A DNA stretch of 64,000 nt, from NCBI GenBank assembly GCA_947178145.1, contig CAMWXE010000010.1, positions 21,971-85,970 of the forward strand, in the 5' to 3' direction. The notes under the pieces are model-generated. The model saw only the letters and a program-made list of their open reading frames with translations, did not search any database and was not told the DNA's origin. Source of the DNA: an uncultured Lachnospiraceae bacterium. Lineage in GTDB: Bacteria > Bacillota > Clostridia > Lachnospirales > Lachnospiraceae. Below, in pieces: positions 53,340 to 62,146 of this stretch (positions are counted from its first letter, which is position 1; each line of letters begins with the position of its first letter). The position numbers and the translations under genes were made by a program.

Positions 53340-55064
53340 CTATGACTCTGATGTCATCATATACTCCGCGATCACGTCCCATACTGCCGGAACTTCGAGT
53401 CCGAGCTTCCAGCTGGCCACGCCCTTGATGCCCTGACTCTGCATTACCTGAAGCTTCACTGCGACAGAGTCCACATCCTCCAGCCAGCACTGATATAACG
53501 TGTCATTCACCTGATACTCTACATAATTCTGACAGAACTCGTCGGCCCACGTCGGTGTCACTCCTGTCCGGTTCACCCAGTCCGCCTCAGAAGCCATTGT
53601 AAGGGTCGATGCCTTCAATCCATCCGGTCCAGACTCCCACACTCTTGTATAGAAAGGAATCGCATTGATGATTTTCTCCGCCGGCACAACCGCCTTCGTA
53701 TTGACAATACCGTTTTCCACGAAACTAATCGATGCATTGGAGCCTGCCGCCCCACCGCCTACATAGTGTTCATCATAACCCATGATGATAATGTAATCCA
53801 CCACGATTCCCTGCTCCTTGCGGTTATAATGCGCCGTGTATTCCGAGGGGACATAGTTGTCCACTGAGAGAATAACCCCCCGTTTCCTGGTCTCAATCGA
53901 CAGCTCGCGCAGAAACTGCACAAAATGCGTACCAGAATCACTTCTCACCTTTTCAAAGTCAATATTAATGCCGTCGAGCCCGTAACTGTCAACCTGCGCC
54001 ATAAGCCCTTCTATTAAATGCCTGCGGTTCGTGGACGATGACATCAGCTCCACAAAATCAATCTCAACGCCGTACAAATCAGCACTGTCCACGTCTGTCA
54101 CCAGCGCCCACACCTCAATGCCACGCTCATGTGCTCTCGCCACATAGGATGCGTTGGCAAGACTTGCAAAATCACCGCTGCTGTTCGTCAGCCGAAACCA
54201 TGTCGGCGATACGACATTGACTGCTTTCGTTGGAGCGAGTGCGTTCGCAAGATAATCCCCATTAACCTCCTCAAACACCTGATGAAATGCGAGATTAATC
54301 TTTCCTTCCTTTTGAACATTATTGTATACAAATTCCTGAAAACCAGTGCTGCACAAGCGCTCCGCCTGCATTTCCTCTTTCAGAAACTTATTCTCCACAT
54401 ATCCGATATAGGACTCCGCCGTCTTGACCTTGGACCAGTTCTCGAGCTTCTCAAGTACCGTTACCACATCACCCGCTGCAAGCTCCACCAGGATATCACT
54501 CTTCACACCTCCCAGATAGCGCACTGCTGTCTTTTTGGAGAGTTTGGCTGTCGTATAACTGCCCCACTGTGTATACACCTGCATGTGCAGCGGCTCATCG
54601 TACACCTGATATTCAAAGTTCGCATACCGCTTCACATAATCCGCCGCAATATACAGCGTATCCCCCTCATAAAAGGCCGCTTTGTAGCCTAGCTCCTGCC
54701 CCGCGCCGGACACATACATCACATTGCTGCCATCCCCGATAGAAATCTGTATCACATCGGTATCTGTCGTGAAGAGCAGCACCTGTTCCACACTGTTCAC
54801 ATAAAATCGATCTGTAAAATACCGTTCCACCGTAGAGAGCGCAAAATAGACCACATTGTCCCTGAGCTTTGCCTTATCCTCCACGATCGTGTCCTGAAGT
54901 ACCATGGCCACATCGTCTTCCTGTTCAATATGAAAATATTCCCTTAAATCCGCCCTATTCTTAGAATAAGAATACCGTTCCCAAATTTGACTTCCAAGTG
55001 CCACTGCTATCACAATGAAAATAAGAACAATCGGCACTAGCACCGCAATAACACGTTTTTTCAT
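53340..55064 (-). CDS. GH18-family glycosidase with SH3-like domain, membrane-anchored
   Basis: A protein of about 574 residues. An N-terminal signal anchor (VIAVLVPIVLIFIVIAVALG) is followed by a beta-rich region and an SH3_3-like domain at about 190-245 (KTAVRYLGGVKSDILVEL, GYVENKFLKEE). The GH18 catalytic domain occupies about 255-560. The GH18 catalytic signature DGINIDFE is intact, with Glu as proton donor, and YDEHYVGG and WADEF follow. Relatives (YdhD, SleL/YaaH) cleave peptidoglycan or spore-cortex glycan. The start at 55064 follows GGGAGGTATCCGT. It is transcribed alone, with its own promoter and terminator. Confidence 0.9.
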   Translation of the reverse strand: MKKRVIAVLVPIVLIFIVIAVALGSQIWERYSYSKNRADLREYFHIEQEDDVAMVLQDTIVEDKAKLRDNVVYFALSTVERYFTDRFYVNSVEQVLLFTTDTDVIQISIGDGSNVMYVSGAGQELGYKAAFYEGDTLYIAADYVKRYANFEYQVYDEPLHMQVYTQWGSYTTAKLSKKTAVRYLGGVKSDILVELAAGDVVTVLEKLENWSKVKTAESYIGYVENKFLKEEMQAERLCSTGFQEFVYNNVQKEGKINLAFHQVFEEVNGDYLANALAPTKAVNVVSPTWFRLTNSSGDFASLANASYVARAHERGIEVWALVTDVDSADLYGVEIDFVELMSSSTNRRHLIEGLMAQVDSYGLDGINIDFEKVRSDSGTHFVQFLRELSIETRKRGVILSVDNYVPSEYTAHYNRKEQGIVVDYIIIMGYDEHYVGGGAAGSNASISFVENGIVNTKAVVPAEKIINAIPFYTRVWESGPDGLKASTLTMASEADWVNRTGVTPTWADEFCQNYVEYQVNDTLYQCWLEDVDSVAVKLQVMQSQGIKGVASWKLGLEVPAVWDVIAEYMMTSES

Positions 55065-55087
55065 ACGGATACCTCCCAATTGTTCTC

Positions 55088-55096
55088 ATTATAGCA
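55088..55096 (-). promoter_or_regulatory. Extended -10 promoter of the GH18 gene
   Basis: TGCTATAAT on the minus strand lies 24-32 bases upstream of the start codon. The TGn extension compensates for a poor -35 region. The predicted 5' leader is very short, about 17 bases. Confidence 0.55.
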
Positions 55097-55099
55097 AAA

Positions 55100-55870
55100 G
55101 TTTGATGTGAAGTACACAAAAATCTTCTTAGAATGACATATTTTATTGTGAAACCTCTTTTTTCACCCTTTTGCTGCTGTTTCATGATTTCTGTTTTTGT
55201 TGTTGATGATTGATTATAGAAGACCCGCTTCAAATATTTACCTGAAAAAAGTCCCTATCATTTTTTGTCTGCATATGATAAAATATAGATGTCTTGTTAG
55301 CGCTGCCATCTTTGCCCGGATGTGCAAGTGCTGGAATGATCTGTCAGTTTATGCATAGAGGGGTTCTTTCATACAATTTACCACAGATCTGCTCATCGCA
55401 ATGTTATCGGATGCGGACCTAAGACCAAAAGTTTTACATTGTGATATATAACCTTTTTAAAGCAGCCAGAACACATACCTTTTTCTCCAAAAATATTGGA
55501 TTATCATTACTGGATATGTAAAAGTGAAACATCCTCGTCTTATTCATAACGTTTCTTATCTAAGACTTGGAAAAATATTTTTGAGCAATCAGCACAAGCT
55601 AATAAGACAATGAGAAAAATTTTAACAGAACCTCCTTCCTGCATTTAAGTTTGTTCTCGGCATACTTCATACAAGCATTATTAACACATTCCGAAAAATT
55701 ATGCAAACCGAAATGTAATAATTCGCCCGAAATGTTAAAAATAATACAAGTTTTTTAGAAAAGCATCTGTTATTTTGACATTTCAGACGATATATAGACT
55801 AAAATATGTACTTTACAAGTTTACCGGTTTATGGCATTAAAATAAATTTTTTAAAAACAGTGCTCCTGTC
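55100..55870. other. Long AT-rich gap without recognised gene
   Basis: No convincing gene on either strand. Minus-strand frames at about 55300-55450 have a short open stretch (SDNIAMSRSVVNCMKEPLYA) faintly like an IS3-type transposase relic, but the match is too weak to call. The rest is AT-rich without clear repeats. Confidence 0.4.
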
Positions 55871-55873
55871 CTA

Positions 55874-56069
55874 TTGACTAAAACATTTCTACATTATAAT
55901 ATATGTGAGAAGGTCAGTCACTTGATGTTTGTTGCAAGGGCCGGCTGGAAAATACGCGGACACTATGTATGCGCTGGTCCGTCAGCCATAGCTGACCAAA
56001 TCCCGCGCCCAAACCCTGGAAGTGGTTTTGGAACACAAGGTAATATTAAATAGTGAGGATGTGAATAAT
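55874..56069 (+). promoter_or_regulatory. mecA promoter and structured leader
   Basis: TTGACT (55874-55879), 17 bases and TAATAT (55897-55902) give a promoter; TATAAT with 15-base spacing overlaps it. The leader of about 160 bases is G+C-rich compared with its flanks. It contains the hairpin GTCAGC-CATA-GCTGAC (55981-55996). The CTGACC part of this (55992-55997) could instead pair with GGTCAG at 55912-55917, giving two exclusive folds. Confidence 0.5.
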
Positions 56070-56858
56070 ATGAAAATCGAAAAAGTAAATGACCATCAAA
56101 TTCGCTGCACGCTTACAAAGGCGGATCTGGCAGACCGCGAGCTCAAGATTAGCGAGCTTGCCTACGGCACAGAGAAAGCAAAGAACCTTTTCCGCGATAT
56201 GATGCAGCAGGCCTCTTATGAATTTGGATTTGATGCTGACGATATTCCACTTATGATAGAAGCAATACCACTCAATTCTGAGTGCATTGTCTTAGTGATC
56301 ACCAAAGTTGAAGATCCCGAGGAACTCGACACGCGTTTCTCAAAGTTTGCACCATCTGTTCATGATGAGTATGAAGAGGATGACCTCGGAAGTACACTTG
56401 ACAGTATGCTTCAGAGTCTCTCCGAGGGCGCTGACGACGTGCTCGATCTCTTCAAGAAGATCCACGACAATCATCTTGCAGAAGCTGCTGCCGGCAATAC
56501 GTTGAACGGCGCAGAACGGACAAAGCATAAGTCTGCCATTACTGCAAAGCAGGCAATTGGCATTGATTTGACGCGCATCTATGGGTTTGAATCCCTCAAC
56601 CAGGTAACGCGCCTCGCCCATATACTGGTACAGCACTACAGCGGGAAAAATTCTCTGTATAAGAATGAAAAAACTTCCGGATACCTGCTGGTCGTGACAC
56701 AATCAGACCACACACCCGAAGAGTTTAACAAAATCTGTAACATGCTTTCCGAATACGGAAATCCCGAGAAGCTTGCCTCTGCAAGTGAGGCCTACATGGA
56801 GGAACATTTCGAGCCCATTATCAAGGATAATGCAATTCAGGCACTGTCACTGGTATAA
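56070..56858 (+). CDS. mecA: ClpC adaptor protein MecA
   Basis: About 262 residues. The N-terminal domain starts MKIEKVNDHQIRCTLTKADL and includes MMQQASYEFGFD. An acidic linker (YEEDD...) precedes the C-terminal ClpC-binding domain with SLNQVTRLAHILVQHYSGKN and YGNPE. MecA selects substrates for degradation by ClpCP and acts in competence and stress control in Firmicutes. I choose the start at 56070 because it matches the family N-terminus and follows GAGGATGTG. It is the only sizeable plus-strand gene in the backbone, is monocistronic, and ends at a bidirectional terminator. Confidence 0.92.
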   Translation: MKIEKVNDHQIRCTLTKADLADRELKISELAYGTEKAKNLFRDMMQQASYEFGFDADDIPLMIEAIPLNSECIVLVITKVEDPEELDTRFSKFAPSVHDEYEEDDLGSTLDSMLQSLSEGADDVLDLFKKIHDNHLAEAAAGNTLNGAERTKHKSAITAKQAIGIDLTRIYGFESLNQVTRLAHILVQHYSGKNSLYKNEKTSGYLLVVTQSDHTPEEFNKICNMLSEYGNPEKLASASEAYMEEHFEPIIKDNAIQALSLV

Positions 56859-56929
56859 ATGTATACTGACGCGTTACATCCTGCGATTTTGCACGAAAGA
56901 TTTTTTCATAGATGGATTATTATGGCAAT

Positions 56930-56961
56930 AAAAAATCCGCGACAGACATCGCGGACTTTTT
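56930..56961. terminator. Bidirectional intrinsic terminator between mecA and the DUF1858 gene
   Basis: TCCGCGA and TCGCGGA form a 7-bp perfect stem with a 6-base loop, preceded by a run of A and followed by a run of T. It therefore works for both convergent genes. Confidence 0.88.
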
Positions 56962-56982
56962 ATCGTTTCATGATTTTACTGC

Positions 56983-57177
56983 TTATGCGAGCGCTGCAAT
57001 CTTATCCATCAGCGCATCAATGTCCATGCCGTGCACCATTGCGGCCTCCTCCAGGGTCTCTCCCTGCGCGGAAGGACAGCCTAAGCAGTGCATTCCTGCA
57101 TCCATGAGCACCGGCGCCACCTCCGGCTTTGTCCTCAAAATCTCGCCGATTGTCATATCCTTCGTTATCTCTGCCAT
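56983..57177 (-). CDS. DUF1858 redox-disulfide protein
   Basis: A 64-residue protein with the DUF1858 (ScdA N-terminal-like/hybrid-cluster-associated) pattern: [20 protein letters not shown], then [20 protein letters not shown]. The CxxC pair (HCLGCP) is the functional feature and suggests thiol redox or nitrosative-stress repair. It begins at 57177 after GAGGAGGAAACGATC and has its own promoter about 95 bases upstream. Complete. Confidence 0.9.
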   Translation of the reverse strand: MAEITKDMTIGEILRTKPEVAPVLMDAGMHCLGCPSAQGETLEEAAMVHGMDIDALMDKIAALA

Positions 57178-57269
57178 GATCGTTTCCTCCTCTTATGTCA
57201 TTCATTATTGCGACACTTTTGTATTATTGTGTCTGAAACATGGAAATTTATACATTGTTGCCAATCATA

Positions 57270-57298
57270 ACTATAATATATTTCGCTAAAATTATCAA
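57270..57298 (-). promoter_or_regulatory. Sigma-A promoter of the DUF1858 gene
   Basis: On the minus strand TTGATA (57298-57293), 17 bases and TATAGT (57275-57270). This leaves a leader of about 85 bases before the DUF1858 start. Confidence 0.65.
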
Positions 57299-57381
57299 GT
57301 ACTTAATCGGCACATAACACTTGCACAAGGAAAATGGGAGCTGACTGACATCCGTCAATCTGTTTTCTGTTGACAAAAGAA

Positions 57382-58095
57382 CTATTTATTATCAATTTGA
57401 CTGCTTATTGTATGGTATACAGCCAAATTTTTCGCATTCCATGAGATCGCTTTTCCATTTTCTCCTTCGTTATCTGCCATGATAACAACAACCATTCTGG
57501 CATTATCCTTGAAAAAGTCCCAATTATCGTCATTCAGACCAATCTGATAAAATTTCCATTGTTCCTTATACGCTTCCAAATGTTCCTCTGGAATAACATC
57601 TTTTAAGAGACTGTTTCCCCAATATTTTGCATTGTCAGACTCTTTGTATGCATCCTCCCGCATTTGGTCCAATGTCAGAGGCATAAAATGATAATATGCG
57701 GGAATTGTCGATCCATAGGCCTGGTCTAATTTGTCCTTTACTGCCTTCATATCCGAACTTTGCTCATAATATGCCTTAATTTCATAAAGCTTATATATTT
57801 CTTTCTTTTCCGCAAGGTCTTCATTGCCCGAAAAGTCCGCAAAGTTAATAAAAACATGTTCGGCTGTTTGACCAAACAATTCTACATTGTCGAGACGAAG
57901 TCTGATCTCCTGCTCCCCTTCCTCATAGAGGGCGGCTTCCTCCCTGGAAATTCCATATGCTTTCAGAACTTCCTCAGGAGTCATATCCCATGAAATCTTT
58001 GGAAATTCCAAATCGCTGTTAGGTTCTGGCTGACCACATGCACATAGCAGCATTATCAAAGCAAACGCTAAAAACCACAATCTCTTTTTTAACAT
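57382..58095 (-). CDS. Putative lipoprotein of unknown function
   Basis: A 237-residue protein with a lipoprotein signal (WFLAFALIMLLCACG, lipobox LCAC at about residue 19-20). The mature part is acidic, and no family was recognised. Segments SWDMTPEEVLKAYGISREEA and AYGSTIPAYYHFM recall small periplasmic-type stress or SmpA-like proteins. A severely deleted copy of the same gene lies at 61477-61602. It belongs to the accessory end region together with other exported small proteins. Confidence 0.65.
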   Translation of the reverse strand: MLKKRLWFLAFALIMLLCACGQPEPNSDLEFPKISWDMTPEEVLKAYGISREEAALYEEGEQEIRLRLDNVELFGQTAEHVFINFADFSGNEDLAEKKEIYKLYEIKAYYEQSSDMKAVKDKLDQAYGSTIPAYYHFMPLTLDQMREDAYKESDNAKYWGNSLLKDVIPEEHLEAYKEQWKFYQIGLNDDNWDFFKDNARMVVVIMADNEGENGKAISWNAKNLAVYHTISSQIDNK

Positions 58096-58313
58096 TGTCT
58101 AACCTCCGTATGTTAAAGTGTATGCTCAAAATACAAAATGTCTTTATCAAGGAAAGAACATGGCATTATAGAATATGCTATATCTTTACAGTTCCTTATT
58201 TTTAAATAGCACCTTATTACAGCTTTCCTCTGCCACTAATATTTCACATACTACGACGTAAGTTTAACAGAAAGCATATTTTTAATACACTTTACTTTTT
58301 GATCTATGTTCCT

Positions 58314-59114
58314 TTAATAATATTCTGTATACCACTCTCCGTCTGGATAAGGTGCAACACCTAAGTAACTATATGACATAATAAATGAACGAGTTCCGGC
58401 TTTAACCTCTGAACGACAAGCTCTTCCTCTGCCATCTCCAAAATGAATCATATCCTTATTATTAGGCGTATAAACGTAATCTTTATTAGCTTGCGGATAT
58501 GCAAATGTCTGTGTTTTATCATTAGTCGGATTAACCAAATCAGGAACATACCATGATGCTTGCGTCAAGCTACTTGCAGTTATTGCTGTACCATATGTTA
58601 ACCGTGTTTTAAATGAATTAAATCTTACTGTCAAATCACTTGTATTTCTAGTAACGCTCACAGTCATTGTCGCGTAAATACTATATTCACTGAGCTGTGC
58701 ATTTCCGGTCGTATCAAATGAAGAAGCTTTTACAACATTATTATTTTTATCTAATACTAACAAATTTGTTGTATCAATATTCTCCAAGACATCCCCATTA
58801 TCACTGAATTCATATCCAACCATTTGAGTAATATATAAACTATCGTCAACTTTTACATTTTCAATTAATGCCTTTTGCGAGCTTTCCTTCAATCGTTCTT
58901 CATATTGTTGTAATGCTACTTTGATCACATCTGCATCATTTGAAATATTCCCATTTCGTATTTCAGCATATACTCTTTCCCGAACGTCATCAGATACTTC
59001 CGTATTGTGCTCTGTTTTTTCATTCACTTCTAATGTCGCACTTGCACTGACTACACTTATTGGCGTGAAACTCATACATACACCAATACATGCCATTATT
59101 AATTTTTTCCTCAT
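58314..59114 (-). CDS. Secreted protein of unknown function, divergent from the peptide gene
   Basis: About 266 residues from 59114 (MRKKLIMACIGVCMSFTPIS), preceded by AGAGAGGTGG. A Sec signal peptide with an SAS-type cleavage site is followed by a charged helical region. The remainder is rich in Thr, Ser, Tyr and Asn with beta-strand-like segments, ending YPDGEWYTEYY. There is no recognised domain, cell-wall anchor or lipobox. It is transcribed away from the small peptide gene at 59391; the 276-bp space between them contains a long palindrome. It may be regulated by the peptide/regulator pair; that is inference. Confidence 0.6.
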   Translation of the reverse strand: MRKKLIMACIGVCMSFTPISVVSASATLEVNEKTEHNTEVSDDVRERVYAEIRNGNISNDADVIKVALQQYEERLKESSQKALIENVKVDDSLYITQMVGYEFSDNGDVLENIDTTNLLVLDKNNNVVKASSFDTTGNAQLSEYSIYATMTVSVTRNTSDLTVRFNSFKTRLTYGTAITASSLTQASWYVPDLVNPTNDKTQTFAYPQANKDYVYTPNNKDMIHFGDGRGRACRSEVKAGTRSFIMSYSYLGVAPYPDGEWYTEYY

Positions 59115-59276
59115 TTTTACCACCTCTCTACTTACTGCCAAAACAGTACTCTTAACAGGATGCCTCTTCAAAGTTTCTTAAGCAATTGTTTTGATAGCAG
59201 ATAAAATACTTTGCATAAGTAAACTTGAACAACTGATTGCTTATAAGATGATGTTACAATCTTTTATCCCTTCAAG

Positions 59277-59324
59277 CAAGGGACAGAATTGCCAAGTAAA
59301 TGCACTTGTCAATTCTGTCCCTTG
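59277..59324. repeat. Long near-perfect palindrome between divergent genes
   Basis: CAAGGGACAGAATTG (59277-59291) and its exact complement (59310-59324) form a 15-bp stem. After a single C/T mismatch, CAAGT/ACTTG adds five more pairs around a 6-base loop. It is not followed by a T-run and no gene reads into it, so it is not an ordinary terminator. Its right arm overlaps the probable -35 of the peptide gene. It could be an operator or a small mobile repeat. Confidence 0.8.
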
Positions 59325-59350
59325 AAAATGAGCCCATGCTTATTTACACT
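59322..59350 (+). promoter_or_regulatory. Probable promoter of the small peptide gene
   Basis: TTGAAA (59322-59327), 17 bases and TACACT (59345-59350), about 40 bases upstream of the ATG. The -35 hexamer shares bases with the right arm of the palindrome at 59277-59324, so a protein bound there would affect transcription. Confidence 0.45.
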
Positions 59351-59390
59351 AATAATATCTTATAAAAAATAAATTGGAGGTATTCTATCA

Positions 59391-59555
59391 ATGAAAAATT
59401 CTAATCTGAAGAAACTGCTGTTAATAATGGCACTCATATTCTTTATACAGAATGAAATCATTCTTTTACCAAATGTGCCCGACAATAATTATTCAGATGT
59501 ACAATTAATCTCTCCTCAAAATGATATTCCCGATCATGACATATATGTTACCTGA
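59391..59555 (+). CDS. Small secreted peptide, putative signalling pro-peptide
   Basis: Fifty-four codons start at ATG 59391 with an excellent ribosome site (TTGGAGG, 10-base spacing). The product has a basic start (MKNSNLKK), a hydrophobic core (LLLIMALIFFIQ) and then an acidic polar tail (PDNNYSDV...PQNDIPDHDIYVT). This is the layout of exported Firmicutes pheromone precursors. Its last 22 bases overlap, on the other strand, the end of the double-HTH regulator gene at 59534. It may be the ligand precursor of that regulator. No homologue is recognised, so the function is inferred from architecture. Confidence 0.6.
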   Translation: MKNSNLKKLLLIMALIFFIQNEIILLPNVPDNNYSDVQLISPQNDIPDHDIYVT

Positions 59556-61462
59556 TACATTTTGTCCATATAAAGTTTCTCATAAAACGTGCATTTATTA
59601 AAATGGCTGAATACAATACACTGCATCAGAACATCAGCCATTTTTTTTTGAATGCTCTGTCCAGTGTATGCCTTTTGCTCATTTTCATTCCATAATATAT
59701 CATAAAGAAACGCATGTACCATATAAATCCTTCTACATCTTAATATTGAATGTAACGCCTTTCTATCCAATTCCGTTGCCAACGTGTGATCGCCTATGTT
59801 CCCCAACTCACTTGTAACTCGTTCCATGACAAACTCGTACATCGCAATATAATCAGTTAATCTGGCTTCATTCTCGATTTTTTCAAAGAAACGTATCAAA
59901 AAATTAATCTTTCTCCGTTTCTCTGTATTATCAAGCCATTTTAATTGTTGCCGAATGCATGTCATCTCAGTCTCTGTCAGGTACACCTCATCCATGCTGT
60001 ACATCCTTCTTGTGTCCAATGTACATTGAAGCGCTTTTTCCTCCCTTGCAGCAAATTCCTTCCCTGTTATTCCTCTTTCCATCAAGCCAATTGACGCTTC
60101 TGCTTCCATCACATATTGTCTGTTCTCAGGTATTTCAATACAAATCTTAGCCTTTAATTGGTTCAGCAACAATTTGGCTTTACCAGCTTCCCGATTATTG
60201 CGGCAGAACGCCATCTCCGCCATCAACTGCAACACCTCCCTGTCATTGGTCACCAACGCTGTTTTCTGAACCTCCTTGGACAATCCAAGACGTCTCAATA
60301 TTTTACCCAACGGTTCTCTCTGCATATTCGTCTGCCGTTTCTCTGCCCTGCGGAGAGATTTGACTGAACAGATTCCGTCGCACAGCTCCTCCTGAGTCAA
60401 ACCAAGCATGTTTCTGCGGATGCGCAGGACATCCCCTATTGCGAACACCCACCGCTGTCGGTACAGATATGTGCAGTCCTGCATATATGTCAGAACATCA
60501 TACTCTGCATAAAGCTGTTTCAACAGATTTTGCAGCTCCTCACTCTCCTTTAAGGCCATCTGATATTTCCCAATCTCCCGATCACTCCCACTCTCTGTAA
60601 GTAGCTTTATCATATCTTTGAGAATCTTATCCTTGTATTCCAACAGCTCCACCAGATAAAATGTCCGCCCTGTATTTCGCAGCAGTTCAAGCGCATCATC
60701 ACAGATCCGTTGAAACTGCTCCATATCCGGCAAAGTCCTGATATAATTATCACTCATAACCTCCCGAAAATAGTAACACGCAATCTTGGGATAAATCTTT
60801 GCCATTGACAACTCATCATAAAAGGAATTTGCCACATAATCCATCCAAAACCTACATTTGGCGGCAAATCCAGACACAAGCGTTCCATTCTCCTTCCTAA
60901 CTGTTTCTCTATAGTACTCATACTCCAGCACAGCATTGACTTCCAACACGGACAACAGCTTAGATTTCACATAAACCTGTTCCACCTCTGGTACTGTCAG
61001 TCGCACTGCATCCTTATAATAGGTGGCAAGCTCTGTTGTGCCTGCTCCTTGTAGCTTCAAGATCTCCGCCCGCATCACAAGACAGAACTGTTGTTTTGTC
61101 TTGTCATCAGATGCTTCCTGTGTTTCATAATGTTTAATCAGACGTTCCGTCTCTGGAAAATTATTCTGGTCTATCGCCCACAGGATCTTATGTTGCCATT
61201 CCCACTCGGCATAATCCTCATTATTCAGCAGATTCTCATACATGTCCGGCGTGATACCCAGACGCCCCAGAAGACGGTTCCTTAATGTTTTACATACTGG
61301 TCTGTTCTCACTCTCAATCCTCGAGAGCTGGCTGACATCCATCAGCCCCTCTGCCAGCTCCCCGCCCGATACGCCCGATTCTTCCCGCACCCGCCTTAGA
61401 AATACGGCAAAATCCTGCTCTGATTGAAGCGGTTCTTTCAATACATTTTGTCGTTTCCTCAT
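59534..61462 (-). CDS. Double-HTH (XRE) regulator with helical-repeat body, RRNPP/Rgg-like
   Basis: A 642-residue protein. The first XRE-type HTH is at about residues 15-75 (FLRRVREESGVSGGELAEGL, QLSRIESENR). A second HTH lies in the middle (LRIRRNMLGLTQEELCDGI, KSLRRAEKRQ). The remainder is wholly helical and reads like TPR-type repeats. This HTH-plus-repeat layout is used by peptide-binding regulators (PlcR, Rgg, ComR). Two HTHs in one chain is unusual. The start at 61462 follows AGGAGAATAAACCAG. It is convergent with, and overlaps, the small peptide gene. It could alternatively be a stand-alone stress regulator. Confidence 0.75.
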   Translation of the reverse strand: MRKRQNVLKEPLQSEQDFAVFLRRVREESGVSGGELAEGLMDVSQLSRIESENRPVCKTLRNRLLGRLGITPDMYENLLNNEDYAEWEWQHKILWAIDQNNFPETERLIKHYETQEASDDKTKQQFCLVMRAEILKLQGAGTTELATYYKDAVRLTVPEVEQVYVKSKLLSVLEVNAVLEYEYYRETVRKENGTLVSGFAAKCRFWMDYVANSFYDELSMAKIYPKIACYYFREVMSDNYIRTLPDMEQFQRICDDALELLRNTGRTFYLVELLEYKDKILKDMIKLLTESGSDREIGKYQMALKESEELQNLLKQLYAEYDVLTYMQDCTYLYRQRWVFAIGDVLRIRRNMLGLTQEELCDGICSVKSLRRAEKRQTNMQREPLGKILRRLGLSKEVQKTALVTNDREVLQLMAEMAFCRNNREAGKAKLLLNQLKAKICIEIPENRQYVMEAEASIGLMERGITGKEFAAREEKALQCTLDTRRMYSMDEVYLTETEMTCIRQQLKWLDNTEKRRKINFLIRFFEKIENEARLTDYIAMYEFVMERVTSELGNIGDHTLATELDRKALHSILRCRRIYMVHAFLYDILWNENEQKAYTGQSIQKKMADVLMQCIVFSHFNKCTFYEKLYMDKMYQVTYMS

Positions 61463-61476
61463 CTGGTTTATTCTCC

Positions 61477-61602
61477 TTATAAATTCATTCTATCTATCAT
61501 GTATAAATGATAATACGCGGGTATTGTCGTTCCATAGGCCTGATAGTCCGCAAAGATAATAAAAACTTTCTCAGAAGTCATCTCCCATGAAATCTTTGGA
61601 AA
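61477..61602 (-). pseudogene. Internally deleted copy of the lipoprotein gene at 57382
   Basis: One open frame of about 41 codons joins three separate parts of the lipoprotein at 57382: FPKISWEMTSE, VFIIFAD and QAYGTTIPAYYH. The two intervening deletions keep the frame, so the pieces read through to a stop at 61477. No start codon or signal peptide remains. The end of the fragment coincides with the ribosome site of the double-HTH gene. Confidence 0.65.
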
Positions 61603-61618
61603 TTACAACAATCCTGCT

Positions 61619-62146
61619 TCACGTCTCCATCCACTCCAATTCAAAATCAACATTCCTGCCTTTTTCATTCACCATAGTAAACGTAATTCTTCCCGGGCAG
61701 AAATCAGTCATATCCAGCAGACTGTCCGTATTTGTAATATCAACCTCTTTCCATGTCTCCTCCTGCTGTATCCGCAGGTAAACCCGTCCTTCGTCGCAGC
61801 TACACCGAACTCTCATTCTCCCCAGGTCTTCTTCATCCAGCTCCAGTGTATCGCTATATCCCCTGTTTGACTCTTTATACGAAATCCTGAAAGCACTCTT
61901 TGTATTAACAACTACTCCTCCCCGCGTCGCTCCATTTGGAAGATAACTCTCTCCTGTGACACGCGGCACCAAAAAAGCTATCGCACAAAACGCCAGTTCC
62001 ATCATAATTAACAGTCTATAGATCCTTTTATATATTGGAGCAATCGCATCGCCGCCTTTCACATAGACGAAAATTCGCATTGCACATACATAAACAGCCA
62101 AAATGCCTACACCTATGACTGGTCCAAAAGTGATGAATACTTTCAT
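61619..62146 (-). CDS. Small membrane protein of unknown function
   Basis: About 175 residues from 62146 (MKVFITFGPVIGVGILAVYV), preceded by GGAGGG. Two transmembrane helices (about 5-28 and 48-68) are followed by an extracytoplasmic domain that is beta-rich and acidic (TLELDEEDLGRMRVRCSCDE, EVDITNTDSL). No family was recognised. It lies in a group of small exported proteins (57.4-64 kb) with similar two-part design. Confidence 0.6.
   Translation of the reverse strand: MKVFITFGPVIGVGILAVYVCAMRIFVYVKGGDAIAPIYKRIYRLLIMMELAFCAIAFLVPRVTGESYLPNGATRGGVVVNTKSAFRISYKESNRGYSDTLELDEEDLGRMRVRCSCDEGRVYLRIQQEETWKEVDITNTDSLLDMTDFCPGRITFTMVNEKGRNVDFELEWMET

Noticed and set aside
55300..55450. IS3-type transposase relic
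   Set aside because: A short minus-strand stretch recalls the end of an integrase domain but lacks catalytic motifs and similarity is too weak.
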